64,000 nt of DNA from Paenibacillus paeoniae (GTDB lineage Bacteria; Bacillota; Bacilli; Paenibacillales; Paenibacillaceae): the NCBI RefSeq assembly GCF_003388735.1, contig NZ_QUBQ01000001.1:1984001-2048000 (forward strand). The letters run 5' to 3'. Positions within the stretch are counted from its first letter, which is position 1. The number at the start of each line of letters is the position of its first letter. Below are positions 9,198 through 18,529 of the stretch, in pieces. The translations under genes were made by a program, and so were the position numbers. The notes beneath the pieces are model-generated. The model was given only the letters and a program-made list of their open reading frames with translations. It was not told the origin of the DNA and ran no database searches.

Positions 9198-11897
9198 TTA
9201 CTCTCTCAATTTTGCTTTATTGTCATTCAGCCACTGCATCGCCATCATTGGCGTCATATTAAACAGATCCAGATTGCGAAGCTCTTCCGCCAGCTGCTCC
9301 GCTTTTGGCGACGCTTTGCGCGCCTTCGGCAACTCAGCAGCCGCCGCCGCTTCCCCGAACATGGACAGTTGAACGACAGGTCCTGCCTTGCTAGTATCAG
9401 ACTCTGCTACGATTGCCGGTTCCTTGGTCGCAGGGAGACTGTAAGGGGCAGAAGCCCTGTTCTCCACTTGAGGAGTCGAATTTGCGTCTTGAGTTGTCTG
9501 CCGCCCAGTTATGCCACTATCCGTCTCATCCAGCAGCTCATATGCCCTGCTGATAATCGAATTCGGCAGTCCAGCCAACTGAGCGCAATAGATGCCATAG
9601 CTGGTGCTTGCCGCGCCTGGTATCAGCTTACGCAGGAACGTCACGTCATCTCCACTTTCCTCTACAGCCATACGGACGTTCGAGAGCGAAGCCAGTGAAT
9701 CTTCCAGATGCGCGAGCTCATGGAAATGCGTCGATACAAGCGCTTTACAGCCAATGTGGTGATGGACATATTCGATGACGGCCTGAGCAATCGCCATGCC
9801 TTCGCCTGTTGAGGTGCCTCTGCCAAGTTCATCAATAATGACCAGGCTCGCGGATGTCGCTTTCTCGGTCATCGTTTGAATATCCTTCATCTCGACCATG
9901 AATGTGCTCTGGCCGCCGATCAGATCATCTGCTGCGCCGATCCGTGTGAAAATCCTATCAACAAGTGGAAGCACTGCCGACTTCGCAGGAACGAAGCAGC
10001 CGATCTGCGCCATAACGCTTATAAGCGCCGCTTGTCGCATATAGGTGCTTTTGCCCGCCATGTTCGGGCCCGTAATGAGCAGAATACGCTGTTCCTCCGC
10101 GCTTAATCGTGTATCGTTGGCGATGAATGATTCTCCGTCCATCATCGCTTCCACAACGGGATGTCGTCCCTCGGCAACGGCAACCTCGAACCCTTCCGTC
10201 ATACTAGGTCTTATATATCTGCGCTCGGCGCTGACCGTTGCGAACGACTGGTACACATCCAGTTCCGCAATCATCGTCGCTGCCTGCTGCAAGCGATGAA
10301 GATGCAGGGCGATATGGTCGCGCAGCTCCAGGAATCTCGCATGCTCCAAATCAACCATCTTGTCCTCTGCTTCGAGGATGAGGCGTTCCTTCTCCTTCAG
10401 TTCCGGCGTGACGAATCGCTCGGCATTGGCCAGCGTCTGCTTCCGCTCGTAACGGCCTTCCGGCAGCATCGACAGATTGGTCTTGGACACTTCGAGGTAG
10501 TAACCGAACACTTTGTTGTAGCCGATCTTCAGCGATTTAATGCCCGTCGACTCGCGCTCCGTTCTCTCCAGCTCGGCCAGCCACTTCTTGCCGTTTGTGC
10601 TCGCTTCGCGTAGCTGGTCCAGATAGTCGTCATAGCCTGCACGAATCAGTCCGCCTTCCCGGATGGATACGGGAGGTTCTTCGACGATAACCGTCTCAAT
10701 CATATCTGCCAAGTCGGCGCAATCGTCCGCGTCCCGCACCAGTTCTTGCAGCACGGCAGATCCCGATGCAGCGCATAAGGCCGTTAGTGACGGGATACGG
10801 CGCAGCGAGCTCTTGAGCGCGTTCAGATCACGTCCGTTCGCATTGCCGAACGCGACCCGGCCTACAAGCCGCTCCAAGTCGTAAATCGGAGACAGCTCGG
10901 CGCGAACATCCTCCCGCAGAATGAGATCGCGGTACAGCGTCTCTACCGCATCAAGGCGGCGATCGATCGCGCTGCGGCTGAGCAACGGCTTGTCGATCCA
11001 GCGACGCAGCAGCCTGGCTCCCATAGAGGTGCCTGTCCGGTCCAGCAGCCAGAGCAACGAGCCCTTTTTGCTGCGGTCCCGTACGGTCTCGGTCAGCTCC
11101 AGATTGCGCCTTGTATAGTGATCCAGAATCATAAATTGATTCGGTTCATAGGATTTGATCGTCGTCACATGGCCAAGGGAGCGCTTCTGCGTCTCCTCCA
11201 AGTAACCCGTCAGGACGCTGACCGCCTTAAATCTGGCCTCCGGCAAGCCTGCGAGCTGCTCCTCCCCGAATTGCGCAGCCACGCGCTCACGAGATACGGC
11301 GCTGCGCTCTGTCAGCGGAATCTGGCGGCTCCACGCTGCGTTGCCGGACAGTACCTGAATGAGTCCGTCGTCCCCAACAACCTCAGATGGAGCATACACG
11401 TTCAGCTCATCCATCATTGAAGCCGCAGAATCCGGGAATGAGGTAACATAAAGCTCTCCCGTCGACAAATCACAAGCAGCAACGCCCAGCATCCCGCCTG
11501 CCGATGCAACCGAAGCGATAAAGTTGTTCGACTTGCCCTCCAGTGACTTGGCCTCCATAACCGTGCCCGGTGTCACGATGCGGACAATTTCCCGGCGCAC
11601 GACGCCCTTAGCGACTGATGGATCTTCCACCTGCTCGCAGATCGCCACTTTATAGCCCTTCTCAATCAGGCGGTTAATATAGTTTTCCGCGGAATGATAG
11701 GGAACTCCGCACATCGGAATTTTGCCGTTGCCGCCGCCCTCCCTGCCCGTAAGCGTAATCTCCAGCTCGCGCGAAGCGTTAATGGCATCATCAAAAAACA
11801 TTTCATAGAAATCGCCCAATCGGAAAAACAGGAATGCGTCCTTCGCTTCCTCCTTCACGGACAAATATTGCTGAATCATCGGAGTATAACCGGCCAT
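9198..11897 (-). CDS. mutS: DNA mismatch repair protein MutS
   Basis: An 899-residue mismatch-recognition ATPase. The N-terminal mismatch-binding domain has FFRLGDFYEMFFDDA, with the Phe-x-Glu wedge residues inside GDFYEMF. The ATPase core has Walker A GPNMAGKST (about 615-623), DELGRGTSTGEG, and STHFHEL. The C-terminus LDLFNMTPMMAMQWLNDNK resembles a beta-clamp/MutL-interaction tail. GGGAGGAACG precedes the ATG. It is the first gene of the operon running to hfq. Confidence 0.97.
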   Translation of the reverse strand: MAGYTPMIQQYLSVKEEAKDAFLFFRLGDFYEMFFDDAINASRELEITLTGREGGGNGKIPMCGVPYHSAENYINRLIEKGYKVAICEQVEDPSVAKGVVRREIVRIVTPGTVMEAKSLEGKSNNFIASVASAGGMLGVAACDLSTGELYVTSFPDSAASMMDELNVYAPSEVVGDDGLIQVLSGNAAWSRQIPLTERSAVSRERVAAQFGEEQLAGLPEARFKAVSVLTGYLEETQKRSLGHVTTIKSYEPNQFMILDHYTRRNLELTETVRDRSKKGSLLWLLDRTGTSMGARLLRRWIDKPLLSRSAIDRRLDAVETLYRDLILREDVRAELSPIYDLERLVGRVAFGNANGRDLNALKSSLRRIPSLTALCAASGSAVLQELVRDADDCADLADMIETVIVEEPPVSIREGGLIRAGYDDYLDQLREASTNGKKWLAELERTERESTGIKSLKIGYNKVFGYYLEVSKTNLSMLPEGRYERKQTLANAERFVTPELKEKERLILEAEDKMVDLEHARFLELRDHIALHLHRLQQAATMIAELDVYQSFATVSAERRYIRPSMTEGFEVAVAEGRHPVVEAMMDGESFIANDTRLSAEEQRILLITGPNMAGKSTYMRQAALISVMAQIGCFVPAKSAVLPLVDRIFTRIGAADDLIGGQSTFMVEMKDIQTMTEKATSASLVIIDELGRGTSTGEGMAIAQAVIEYVHHHIGCKALVSTHFHELAHLEDSLASLSNVRMAVEESGDDVTFLRKLIPGAASTSYGIYCAQLAGLPNSIISRAYELLDETDSGITGRQTTQDANSTPQVENRASAPYSLPATKEPAIVAESDTSKAGPVVQLSMFGEAAAAAELPKARKASPKAEQLAEELRNLDLFNMTPMMAMQWLNDNKAKLRE

Positions 11898-12173
11898 TTC
11901 TTCGTTCCTCCCGATATGTACTTGATCATAACTAACGTGTATGCATGAAGAACCGCCGCTCTACTATTGAAGCGGCTTGTCCTATAAAGCGGTCTGATCA
12001 GATAGGGCTGTCCGAACGGCGCAGCATCCAGCCCTGGCGCATCTCTGCGCAGTAGCTGAATCTCCCGTTCAGTATCAAGCCATCTCTTCATTATACCAAC
12101 CGAAAGGAGTCTAGGCTATAACCTGAACAGAGGATATCGGGATTAACGGCGATGCTCTGTTGTATCCATAAGC
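11898..12173. other. Gene-free interval upstream of mutS
   Basis: This 276-base stretch must hold the mutS promoter and the end of the upstream transcript. A 71-codon minus-strand reading frame at 11876-12091 overlaps the mutS start and has no recognisable domain or good ribosome site, so it is not called. No confident promoter or terminator could be placed by eye. Confidence 0.4.
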
Positions 12174-13637
12174 TTAATCTGTCGGAAAAGGAATACGCCA
12201 TTTCGTCCGTATATCCTTGCTTTCGTCCCATGTCTTTCCTTGCCGCGCCGACTCGAACAGGGGCTCGATGTAGCGAGCCAGCGGCGCGTAGCTATCAGTC
12301 GCGGAGACGGCCTCGGCGACCGCATCCAGACAGCCGGCCAGTTCCCTGCGGTCGCCGGTGTAGTAAGCTTCCGCGAAGCGCTCCTCCTGCGCCGGCATGC
12401 GCGGCATGCGCAGCGCCTCCCGCGCGCAGAGCAGCGCAAGCGCGAACGCGGCCTTCGCCGCTGCCGGCGACACGAGCCAGCTCGGCAGCGTGCGATACTC
12501 GAACCCGCCATGCGGCTGCGGGCGGAAGTCCCCGAGCGCGCCATAGCGGGGACGGCGCCCCCGCCCGGCGGGGTCCTCCACCAGCGCGAGCGGATATGCC
12601 GCGCAGCAGTCCAGCAGGCGGAGCAATCGGCCGGTAAGCGGCGCTCCGCTAATATGGATGTGCCCGCCGAGCGCCAGCCCCGGCAAGGGCATCGCCCCGG
12701 CGACCCAGCGCAGCTCAGGGTCGCCGATCCGGGCAGCGGCGCGCGCGAGCAGCCGCCGCACATTCGCGGCAAGCGCGGCGGGCGTCTCCGCCGGCTCGGG
12801 CCGCAGCTCGGCGACGGGATAGAGCAGCCGTCGCCCGATATACATCGCGTCGGCGCCGGCTGCGCCCCTGGCGCCCTCGCCGAAAAACCGCGACGCCGGG
12901 ACCAGCTTGCCCGCCGGCGTCAACAGCGCGAACTCGGGATCAGCGCCAATGAGCAGCCGCCTCCCCTGCATCCCTGCTATAGCGGCGGCATACCTCGCCG
13001 CAAACAGCCGCGCCAGCTCCGCGCCTTGCAGCGTATCCGCCGCAAGCGGCCACGCCGCCACAATGGCGGCGCGCCCCTCGTCGCTCAGCGCTACCTCGGC
13101 TTCGCCGATCTCCAGCCCGAGTGCATACAACGCCCGCACTGCAACTCTGGCCACCCGACGCAGCGGCGGGGCATCCGGCCATCCCTCAGCGGCGAGCGAC
13201 AGTGAGCGGCCGCCTGCAAGCCGGTGGATCGCGTACGGCTCCAGATTGACGACCGTCACTCGATATACCCTTGCGTCCGTTCCTGCATCTTCCTTGCAGC
13301 TAAGTCCTGCCCGCTTCCATATCCGGTATCGCTGCTCCGCATTCATGCTTGCAGCTTGGGGAGCGCCAGCGTTCACAACCCACATTCCGTCGAAAGCGTC
13401 GACCGCAATCGCGGTTCGCAGCGACGAGACGATAACCGCATCTCCCGTCTGTGCCTTTGCTCCTGTCGCTACAGTACCACTGTCCGCAGAATGCTTCTCT
13501 TGAGGCTCTGCAGGCAATACGAAGGCCAGATCCCTGTCATCCCCTCGCCAAAGCCAAGTCGATGCCATCGCCAACCGCCTCTTTCCCGTCAAACTACTTG
13601 TGATGCCTTCCATTTGCATTCGCAATTGTTGCTCCAT
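12174..13637 (-). CDS. Putative amidoligase (COOH-NH2 ligase type 2-like)
   Basis: A 487-residue protein. The second half has the features of the phage phiEco32-like COOH-NH2 ligase family of the glutamine-synthetase/gamma-glutamyl-cysteine-ligase fold: GADPEFALLTP near residue 228, LYPVAELRPEP near 272, LALGGHIHISG near 330, and FEYRTLPSWLVSP near 392. Acidic and His residues in these strands bind Mg-ATP in that fold, so ATP-dependent amide bond formation is plausible; the substrate is unknown. The first 200 residues are not recognised. Much of the gene is far more GC-rich than its neighbours. It sits between cotE and mutS, so a spore-coat or envelope role is possible but unproven. Confidence 0.7.
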   Translation of the reverse strand: MEQQLRMQMEGITSSLTGKRRLAMASTWLWRGDDRDLAFVLPAEPQEKHSADSGTVATGAKAQTGDAVIVSSLRTAIAVDAFDGMWVVNAGAPQAASMNAEQRYRIWKRAGLSCKEDAGTDARVYRVTVVNLEPYAIHRLAGGRSLSLAAEGWPDAPPLRRVARVAVRALYALGLEIGEAEVALSDEGRAAIVAAWPLAADTLQGAELARLFAARYAAAIAGMQGRRLLIGADPEFALLTPAGKLVPASRFFGEGARGAAGADAMYIGRRLLYPVAELRPEPAETPAALAANVRRLLARAAARIGDPELRWVAGAMPLPGLALGGHIHISGAPLTGRLLRLLDCCAAYPLALVEDPAGRGRRPRYGALGDFRPQPHGGFEYRTLPSWLVSPAAAKAAFALALLCAREALRMPRMPAQEERFAEAYYTGDRRELAGCLDAVAEAVSATDSYAPLARYIEPLFESARQGKTWDESKDIRTKWRIPFPTD

Positions 13638-13681
13638 CGCACTCTGCCTGCCAGGTCATCCGCCTAAATAGGGCAATGGTC

Positions 13682-13706
13682 AAAAAAAAGGAGGGCTTTC
13701 GCCCTC
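13682..13706 (-). terminator. Intrinsic terminator after cotE
   Basis: Minus strand: GAGGGC, loop GAAA, GCCCTC, then C and eight Ts. It lies about 65 bases after the cotE stop and separates cotE from the amidoligase gene. Confidence 0.88.
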
Positions 13707-13769
13707 GAATTTGCCGAACAATCGGCATATACTGCGTTATCCGCTCCAATCGCGGAAGAGTTCATTCCC

Positions 13770-14339
13770 TTACAGCTCGTCGTCCAGCAGGTCGGCGTCC
13801 AGATCCTCATAGTCACCGTCGTCATCGCCGAGACTGAAATCCAGATCCTTGTCGTCCAGGTCGTCGCAACCGCCTGGAATTACCGCTACGCATACCTTCG
13901 TCTCGGCGATCATCTCCACCGCGAACTCGCGCTCCACCCGAACGATGACGCTTGCTCCGTTAGAAGAGATATTCGCTTCGATACAGTTAGGCTCCTGGAG
14001 CACTTCCGCAGACACTTCCTCCGTGGAAACCCTATGTTTAGGATCTACATACGAGAGCGGCACATTTTCGACGAATTGTACGGATTCTTTGGCTACATCT
14101 GTTTGCGAGTTTTTGTTGTACGAATACCAAATGTTGATATCGTAAGTACCGATCACCTCAATACCGTCGCCCGAACGAACCGCTTCATACTGATGGTTGA
14201 TGATCCATGCGCCCAGTATACTGGTCGGATGGTGAGGCGGTGTAACGGTATGGGTTACAGTGGAAAACTTACGACCTTTGCCGCAGACAGCTTTAGTAAT
14301 AATTTCTCTGCACTGTAGCTGTTTATCTGCAATAGTCAT
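13770..14339 (-). CDS. cotE: Outer spore coat morphogenetic protein CotE
   Basis: A 189-residue protein starting at ATG 14339, which has GGAGGAGG 8 bases upstream; an in-frame start ten codons earlier lacks such a site. CotE hallmarks are YREIITKAVCGKG-like REIITKAVCGKGRKFS, HPTSILGAWIINHQY and the very acidic C-terminus (about 165-189). CotE organises assembly of the outer coat around the forespore from the mother-cell side. In B. subtilis cotE also lies next to mutS-mutL. Expression is expected to be sporulation-specific. Confidence 0.95.
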   Translation of the reverse strand: MTIADKQLQCREIITKAVCGKGRKFSTVTHTVTPPHHPTSILGAWIINHQYEAVRSGDGIEVIGTYDINIWYSYNKNSQTDVAKESVQFVENVPLSYVDPKHRVSTEEVSAEVLQEPNCIEANISSNGASVIVRVEREFAVEMIAETKVCVAVIPGGCDDLDDKDLDFSLGDDDGDYEDLDADLLDDEL

Positions 14340-14397
14340 TGATTTAACCTCCTCCATACAATCATTCAATTAAAGTGTATGCAGGTCATAGGCGTTT

Positions 14398-14421
14398 GTT
14401 GATTAAACGAGTCTAATCAAC
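14398..14421. repeat. Inverted repeat upstream of cotE
   Basis: GTTGATTA and TAATCAAC form a perfect 8-base inverted repeat around 8 bases, about 60-80 bases upstream of the cotE start. It could be an operator for a sporulation regulator or a hairpin. A second repeat (TCCTGCGG / CCGCAGGA, about 14443-14472) lies nearby and may end the transcript of the next gene. Confidence 0.45.
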
Positions 14422-14548
14422 GAAATTTATTTTACATGCCTCCTGCGGCAAAGCGCCATTCCCCGCAGGAAACGAATGCAAGGCCGTCGGTAACATTCTT
14501 TCTGTACATATATATTCATACGCAGCCGAAAATATGAAATAAAGCAGC

Positions 14549-15580
14549 TCAAATTGCGCCGCTGCTCCTTCTTTCCGCTCCAGCACGATCGTTTTTCTTC
14601 TTCATGCGCTTCGCCACCGCCAAATAACGGTCCACCTCATGAAGCAGCGTAAGCAGCGCCGCGCGAATCTCGAACTCTTCCCGCGTCTTCGGCAGCTCCA
14701 TCGCCCGGAAAGAACGCATGAGCTCGAATACCATGCCCTCCGCTTTTCCTTGATAGACTTCCGATTTGACGTCACCAGCAAGCCTCTCCAGAAGCTCGGC
14801 GATCAGCTCACCCTGCGGCCACTTTTCGTAGACGAGCGAAAGCTCCGCCAGCATTTGCTGAATCGAATAGAGCTGCTGTCTGCGCATCTCGAAGTAGCCG
14901 GACCAATAGGAGGAAGATTCCTGATACCATAAACGGTTCTCCGAATTGCGGATAGATCGTTTCGTTCCCTCGTCTATAATACGGTGCGCATCCAACAGCT
15001 CCGAGCCGTTCCACAGACGGGACGGATCACGCAGCGTTGCAGCCATCTCGCAAAAGATCGTGCTAAGCGAGTTCTCCAGTTGTGAGCGCACAGCCAGCAA
15101 TTCCTTCCCGTCTTTGGGCATATAGATAAAGTTAATCGCCGTCGCCCAGCCCAGACCTACGAACAGAAGCAGGATCTCATTGCCCAAAAAAGAAGGCGTA
15201 ACTTGTCCGTGCGTAAACAAATGAAAGACGATAACGGCGCTCGTAATAATGCCGTCCTTCAGATGAAACCTGGAGAGAATCGGGAACGAAACCATGATGT
15301 AGATGGCCACCGCCCAATAGTGGAATCCGAATACCGTAAAAATAAGCGAAGCGAAAAAAAGACCCAGCACCGAGGCGACGAAACGGGCAAAAGCGCTCTT
15401 CAGCCCCTTCATCCGCGTCACCTCAACGCCGAGTATGGCCAGCATGCCAGCCGACAATGCCGGCTCCAATCCCAAATAATATGCCGTATAAATCGCAGCA
15501 ATAGCCGCAATGGCTGTCTTAATTACCCGTATACCCATCCTGATGCCCTCAAATCCGGTAGAATATTGTACTTCCATCAT
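14549..15580 (-). CDS. Aromatic acid exporter (ArAE/FUSC-like) membrane protein
   Basis: A 343-residue protein with four to six hydrophobic segments in residues 15-150 (for example IKTAIAAIAAIYTAYYLGL and LGLFFASLIFTVFGFHYWAV) and a soluble, partly helical C-terminal half. This matches the aromatic-acid-exporter-like family of Bacillales (YqjA type), related to FUSC proteins. Substrate is not known. Its ATG is next to the stop of the ABC permease gene (a G separates TAG and ATG), so it is probably the last gene of the importer operon. Confidence 0.78.
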   Translation of the reverse strand: MMEVQYSTGFEGIRMGIRVIKTAIAAIAAIYTAYYLGLEPALSAGMLAILGVEVTRMKGLKSAFARFVASVLGLFFASLIFTVFGFHYWAVAIYIMVSFPILSRFHLKDGIITSAVIVFHLFTHGQVTPSFLGNEILLLFVGLGWATAINFIYMPKDGKELLAVRSQLENSLSTIFCEMAATLRDPSRLWNGSELLDAHRIIDEGTKRSIRNSENRLWYQESSSYWSGYFEMRRQQLYSIQQMLAELSLVYEKWPQGELIAELLERLAGDVKSEVYQGKAEGMVFELMRSFRAMELPKTREEFEIRAALLTLLHEVDRYLAVAKRMKKKNDRAGAERRSSGAI

Positions 15581-15581
15581 C

Positions 15582-16484
15582 CTACCGCTCCCGCCAGCCC
15601 TCCGTCAACCGCTTCTCCAGCGCCGCGACCAACTGATACATGATCGTGGCCACCATTCCGATAACGACAAGGCTGGAGAGGACAAGCGTAAAGTTGAATA
15701 CTTGAAAGCCATATATAATTTGATAACCAAGACCCACTCTTGCCACAAGAAACTCCCCTACAATGACGCCGACCCAAGCGAGTCCCACATTCACCTTCAA
15801 TGTCGCAATAATGACGGGAAACGAACCGGGCAAAATGACAAGCCGGAATAACTGCAACCGCGTCGCGCCAAATAAACGTACGACCTTTATAAAGCCGGAA
15901 TCAATCTCCCTGAACCGATTGTAAATATTGATCGTCGTAATAATAACCGTAACCGACAGCGTGATCGCTACAATCGACATGAACCCCGGACCCAAACCTA
16001 CAATGAATATAGGACCCAACGCGACTTTGGGCATGCTGTTCAAAACGACCAGATAGGGGTCCAGCACGCGTGACAGGAAGGGGAACCACCAAAGAAGCGC
16101 GGCAATGACCGTTCCCAGAATGGTGCCAAGCGCGAAGCCCACTACCGTCTCCGAAACCGTCGCTCCCACATGCGGCCATATCGAGCCATTCGCAGCTGTC
16201 CTGACAATCTGCTCAAGCAGCTTGCTGGGGTAGCTGAACAACAGCGGATCGATCCACTTATTCCGACCTGCCGCTTCCCACAAACCTAAGAACAAAACGA
16301 GCAGTGCAAGCTGCGTCGTGCCAACCGCCCAGGACAGCGATCTGGATTTGCGTTTATGCGTCATGTACAGAGAATCCATTAAGGCTGCACGATCATCCTT
16401 AATTCCGGACAATCTTAACCGATGATCCGCTTCCTCATGGTTCGGTATTTCTTTATTCGAATCTCCATTATTTATCGCTCTCAC
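15582..16484 (-). CDS. NitT/TauT-family ABC importer permease
   Basis: A 300-residue inner-membrane permease with about six hydrophobic segments and the EAA coupling motif around RLFGATRLQLFRLVILPGSFPVI (about residues 205-227). The family imports sulfonates, nitrate, thiamine precursors and similar compounds. The annotated start is a GTG that overlaps the ATPase gene and sits inside the only good SD (GGAGGTGAG). The true start may be different, and the first 35 residues look poorly conserved. It works with the ATPase and lipoprotein genes next to it. Confidence 0.85.
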   Translation of the reverse strand: MRAINNGDSNKEIPNHEEADHRLRLSGIKDDRAALMDSLYMTHKRKSRSLSWAVGTTQLALLVLFLGLWEAAGRNKWIDPLLFSYPSKLLEQIVRTAANGSIWPHVGATVSETVVGFALGTILGTVIAALLWWFPFLSRVLDPYLVVLNSMPKVALGPIFIVGLGPGFMSIVAITLSVTVIITTINIYNRFREIDSGFIKVVRLFGATRLQLFRLVILPGSFPVIIATLKVNVGLAWVGVIVGEFLVARVGLGYQIIYGFQVFNFTLVLSSLVVIGMVATIMYQLVAALEKRLTEGWRER

Positions 16485-17265
16485 CTCCGCCTGCGTCGAC
16501 TGTATCGAGCTCCGACCACAGCTCCTCGAATAGCAATTGGAAGCCCGTCAGCTTGCGAGCTGTCATAGGGTCCGCATCTCTGATCTCAGCCGGAACTACG
16601 ATTTCCTTGCGAATATGCCCCGGGTTGCGGCCCAGCACAATGACCCGATCACTCATCGCTGCGGCCTCCGCAAGGTCATGGGTGACGAGAACGGCGGTTT
16701 TGCCCAGCTTTCTGAGCGTTTGCACGACCAAGTCCTCAAGCTGGAGCTTAATGTGTAGATCTAGCGCCGAAAATGGCTCATCCAGCAACAGCACATTCGG
16801 TTCCGTAACCAGCGTCCTAGCAAGTGCCACTCTCTGACGCATGCCGCCAGACAGCTCATGCGGATATCGGTGTCCGGACTCGCCAAGTCCCAGCTCCGCC
16901 AGCCACCAGTCCACCGCTTCCATCGTCTTCCGATTTTTCAATCGGTTAATTTCCAGTCCGATTGCTGCATTATCTCTGATGGTACGCCACGGAAACAGAA
17001 AATCTTGCTGCAGCATATACCCAACCTTAGGTGTTGGCCCGCTTACCGCTTCCCCGCCAAGCAGCACCTTTCCCTTCGTGGGCGGGAATAGTCCCGCCAG
17101 TAAGCTGAGCAGCGTTGTCTTGCCGCAGCCGCTGGGTCCGACAAGGCTGACGAACTCCCCTTGCGCCACAGAGAGATCAATATCCTCGACGGCCAGCGAC
17201 GCTCCTTTGTCATTCACATACACATGAGAGAGCCGCTGCAGCGCCAGCGCCGGAGTATCCTTCAT
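16468..17265 (-). CDS. NitT/TauT-family ABC importer ATPase
   Basis: A 265-residue ATPase, start ATG 17265 with GAGGGGG upstream. Walker A is GPSGCGKTT (near residue 45), Q-loop LQQDFLFPW, signature LSGGMRQRVALART, Walker B LLLDEPFSALD, and switch His VLVTHDLAEAA. Matches the SsuB/TauB/ThiZ group. Its end overlaps the permease gene. Confidence 0.9.
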   Translation of the reverse strand: MKDTPALALQRLSHVYVNDKGASLAVEDIDLSVAQGEFVSLVGPSGCGKTTLLSLLAGLFPPTKGKVLLGGEAVSGPTPKVGYMLQQDFLFPWRTIRDNAAIGLEINRLKNRKTMEAVDWWLAELGLGESGHRYPHELSGGMRQRVALARTLVTEPNVLLLDEPFSALDLHIKLQLEDLVVQTLRKLGKTAVLVTHDLAEAAAMSDRVIVLGRNPGHIRKEIVVPAEIRDADPMTARKLTGFQLLFEELWSELDTVDAGGGESDK

Positions 17266-17293
17266 TCCATCGCCCCCTCGCATTTGGAATCCG

Positions 17294-18307
17294 CTATTGC
17301 TTTACCGCAGCGATAGCTTCCTTAGCAAACTCGGTATTTACCAAGACACCATGCTCCGGCCGCTTATCGAGCTCCCCTGCGGACGTGATGACATCAATCA
17401 GATTGTTCCATTCCGCTTCATCCACAATCGGATCCGTTGCGAATGAACCTTGCTGCTTGTAGCGGTCTATGGAGCTGACAAGAATGTCGCGGTCGACGTT
17501 CTCGAAGTACGGCAGCACAACATCGGCAATCTCATCTGCGCTATGGGCCGCAACCCAGTTCTGCGCTTTATAGACGGCATTGGTGAACGCCTGAACGTCT
17601 TTCTTATTCTTCTTGATAAAGCTTTCTTTCGTCATAAATACGGTATAGGGCAGATGTCCGCTCTCTGTACCGAAAGACGCAACGACATGTCCTCTGCCTT
17701 CCTTCTCGAAGATCGAGGCTGTCGGCTCGAACAATTGCACGTAATCGCCCGTCCCTGACGAGAACGCTGCCGGAATATTGGCGAAGTCAACATTCTGGAT
17801 CAATTCCAGATCATGATGCGGATCGATGCCATTTTTCTTCATGGCAAATTCTCCGGCCATCTGCGGCATGCCGCCCACTCTTTGACCCAGGAAGACGCTG
17901 CCCTTAAGCGAGTTCCAATCGAAGTTGTCGATCTTCTCTCTTGCAACAAGGAATGTGCCGTCCGTTTGCGTCAGCTGCGCAAAATTAATGACCGGATCAT
18001 CTGCGCCTTGCTGATACACATAGATCGATGTCTCCGAACCAACAAGCGCCACATCGATGACATTCGAGAGTAGCGCCGTCATCGTCTTGTCGCCGCCGGG
18101 CGTTGTCGTCAATTCAATCTTCAGCCCTTCTTCTTCAAAGAAGCCTTTCTCAATCGCTACGTATTGCGGCGCGTAGAACAACGACCGCGTCACCTCTCCG
18201 ATCCGGATGAGCTTCTTGTCCGAATCTCCCCCTCCGCAGCCTGCAAGGGCCGCGGTTGCCGCCAGCATAAACGCAAGCAGCAGCGTGCCATATGCACGTT
18301 TGCTCAT
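17294..18307 (-). CDS. ABC importer substrate-binding lipoprotein (NMT1/SsuA-like)
   Basis: A 337-residue lipoprotein. The start is ATG 18307, with GGGAGGT 7 bases upstream; longer in-frame starts are unlikely. The signal ends in AALAGC. The mature domain begins LIRIGEVTRSLFYAPQYVAIEKGFFEEEGL, typical of the NMT1/THI5-like and SsuA-like binding proteins. Ligand could be a pyrimidine thiamine precursor or a sulfonate; no TPP riboswitch core was found upstream, so the thiamine reading is not supported. First gene of a four-gene operon. Confidence 0.85.
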   Translation of the reverse strand: MSKRAYGTLLLAFMLAATAALAGCGGGDSDKKLIRIGEVTRSLFYAPQYVAIEKGFFEEEGLKIELTTTPGGDKTMTALLSNVIDVALVGSETSIYVYQQGADDPVINFAQLTQTDGTFLVAREKIDNFDWNSLKGSVFLGQRVGGMPQMAGEFAMKKNGIDPHHDLELIQNVDFANIPAAFSSGTGDYVQLFEPTASIFEKEGRGHVVASFGTESGHLPYTVFMTKESFIKKNKKDVQAFTNAVYKAQNWVAAHSADEIADVVLPYFENVDRDILVSSIDRYKQQGSFATDPIVDEAEWNNLIDVITSAGELDKRPEHGVLVNTEFAKEAIAAVKQ

Positions 18308-18397
18308 AACCATACCTCCCGCCAATAGGCAAAAATAGATGTACCACAGCCTATGCGGGATCCCTTGACACGGTGATAGCAAGGTTGACATGATCAC

Positions 18398-18460
18398 AAA
18401 AACTGGCTGACCTTCTAATAGGAAAGGCCAACCAGATAGAATATGCTGGCTGGCCTTTCC
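18398..18460 (-). promoter_or_regulatory. Candidate attenuator leader of the ABC importer operon
   Basis: Three segments on the minus strand can pair in two exclusive ways. Segment A (18460-18446) pairs with B (18435-18421) in a 15-base stem with one G-U. B (18435-18424) alternatively pairs with C (18414-18403) in a 12-base stem with two G-U pairs and a 9-base loop, followed by five Ts at 18402-18398, a good terminator. Segment A begins right after the upstream gene's terminator, leaving no visible room for a promoter, so tandem terminators are an alternative reading. Confidence 0.5.
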
Positions 18461-18461
18461 T

Positions 18462-18507
18462 AAAAAAAGCCGGTTCGCGCTCGTCTCTCGACGGCTGCGA
18501 ACCGGCT
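18462..18507 (-). terminator. Intrinsic terminator after the M32 carboxypeptidase gene
   Basis: Perfect 11-base stem AGCCGGTTCGC / GCGAACCGGCT with an 18-base loop, followed on the minus strand by a run of Ts. Confidence 0.88.
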
Positions 18508-18529
18508 TTCTTCTATTATATGCAAACCG

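Noticed and set aside
11876..12091. 71-codon minus-strand frame before mutS
   Set aside because: It overlaps the mutS start and SD and shows no conserved pattern.
12240..13205. 321-codon plus-strand frame and others nearby
   Set aside because: High GC content removes stop codons on both strands; the minus-strand protein has the recognisable ligase motifs, the others only Arg/Ala/Pro-rich sequence.
18308..18460. TPP riboswitch upstream of the NMT1-like lipoprotein gene
   Set aside because: The conserved CTGAGA and ACCTGATCTGG cores are missing; only the switchable hairpins were found.
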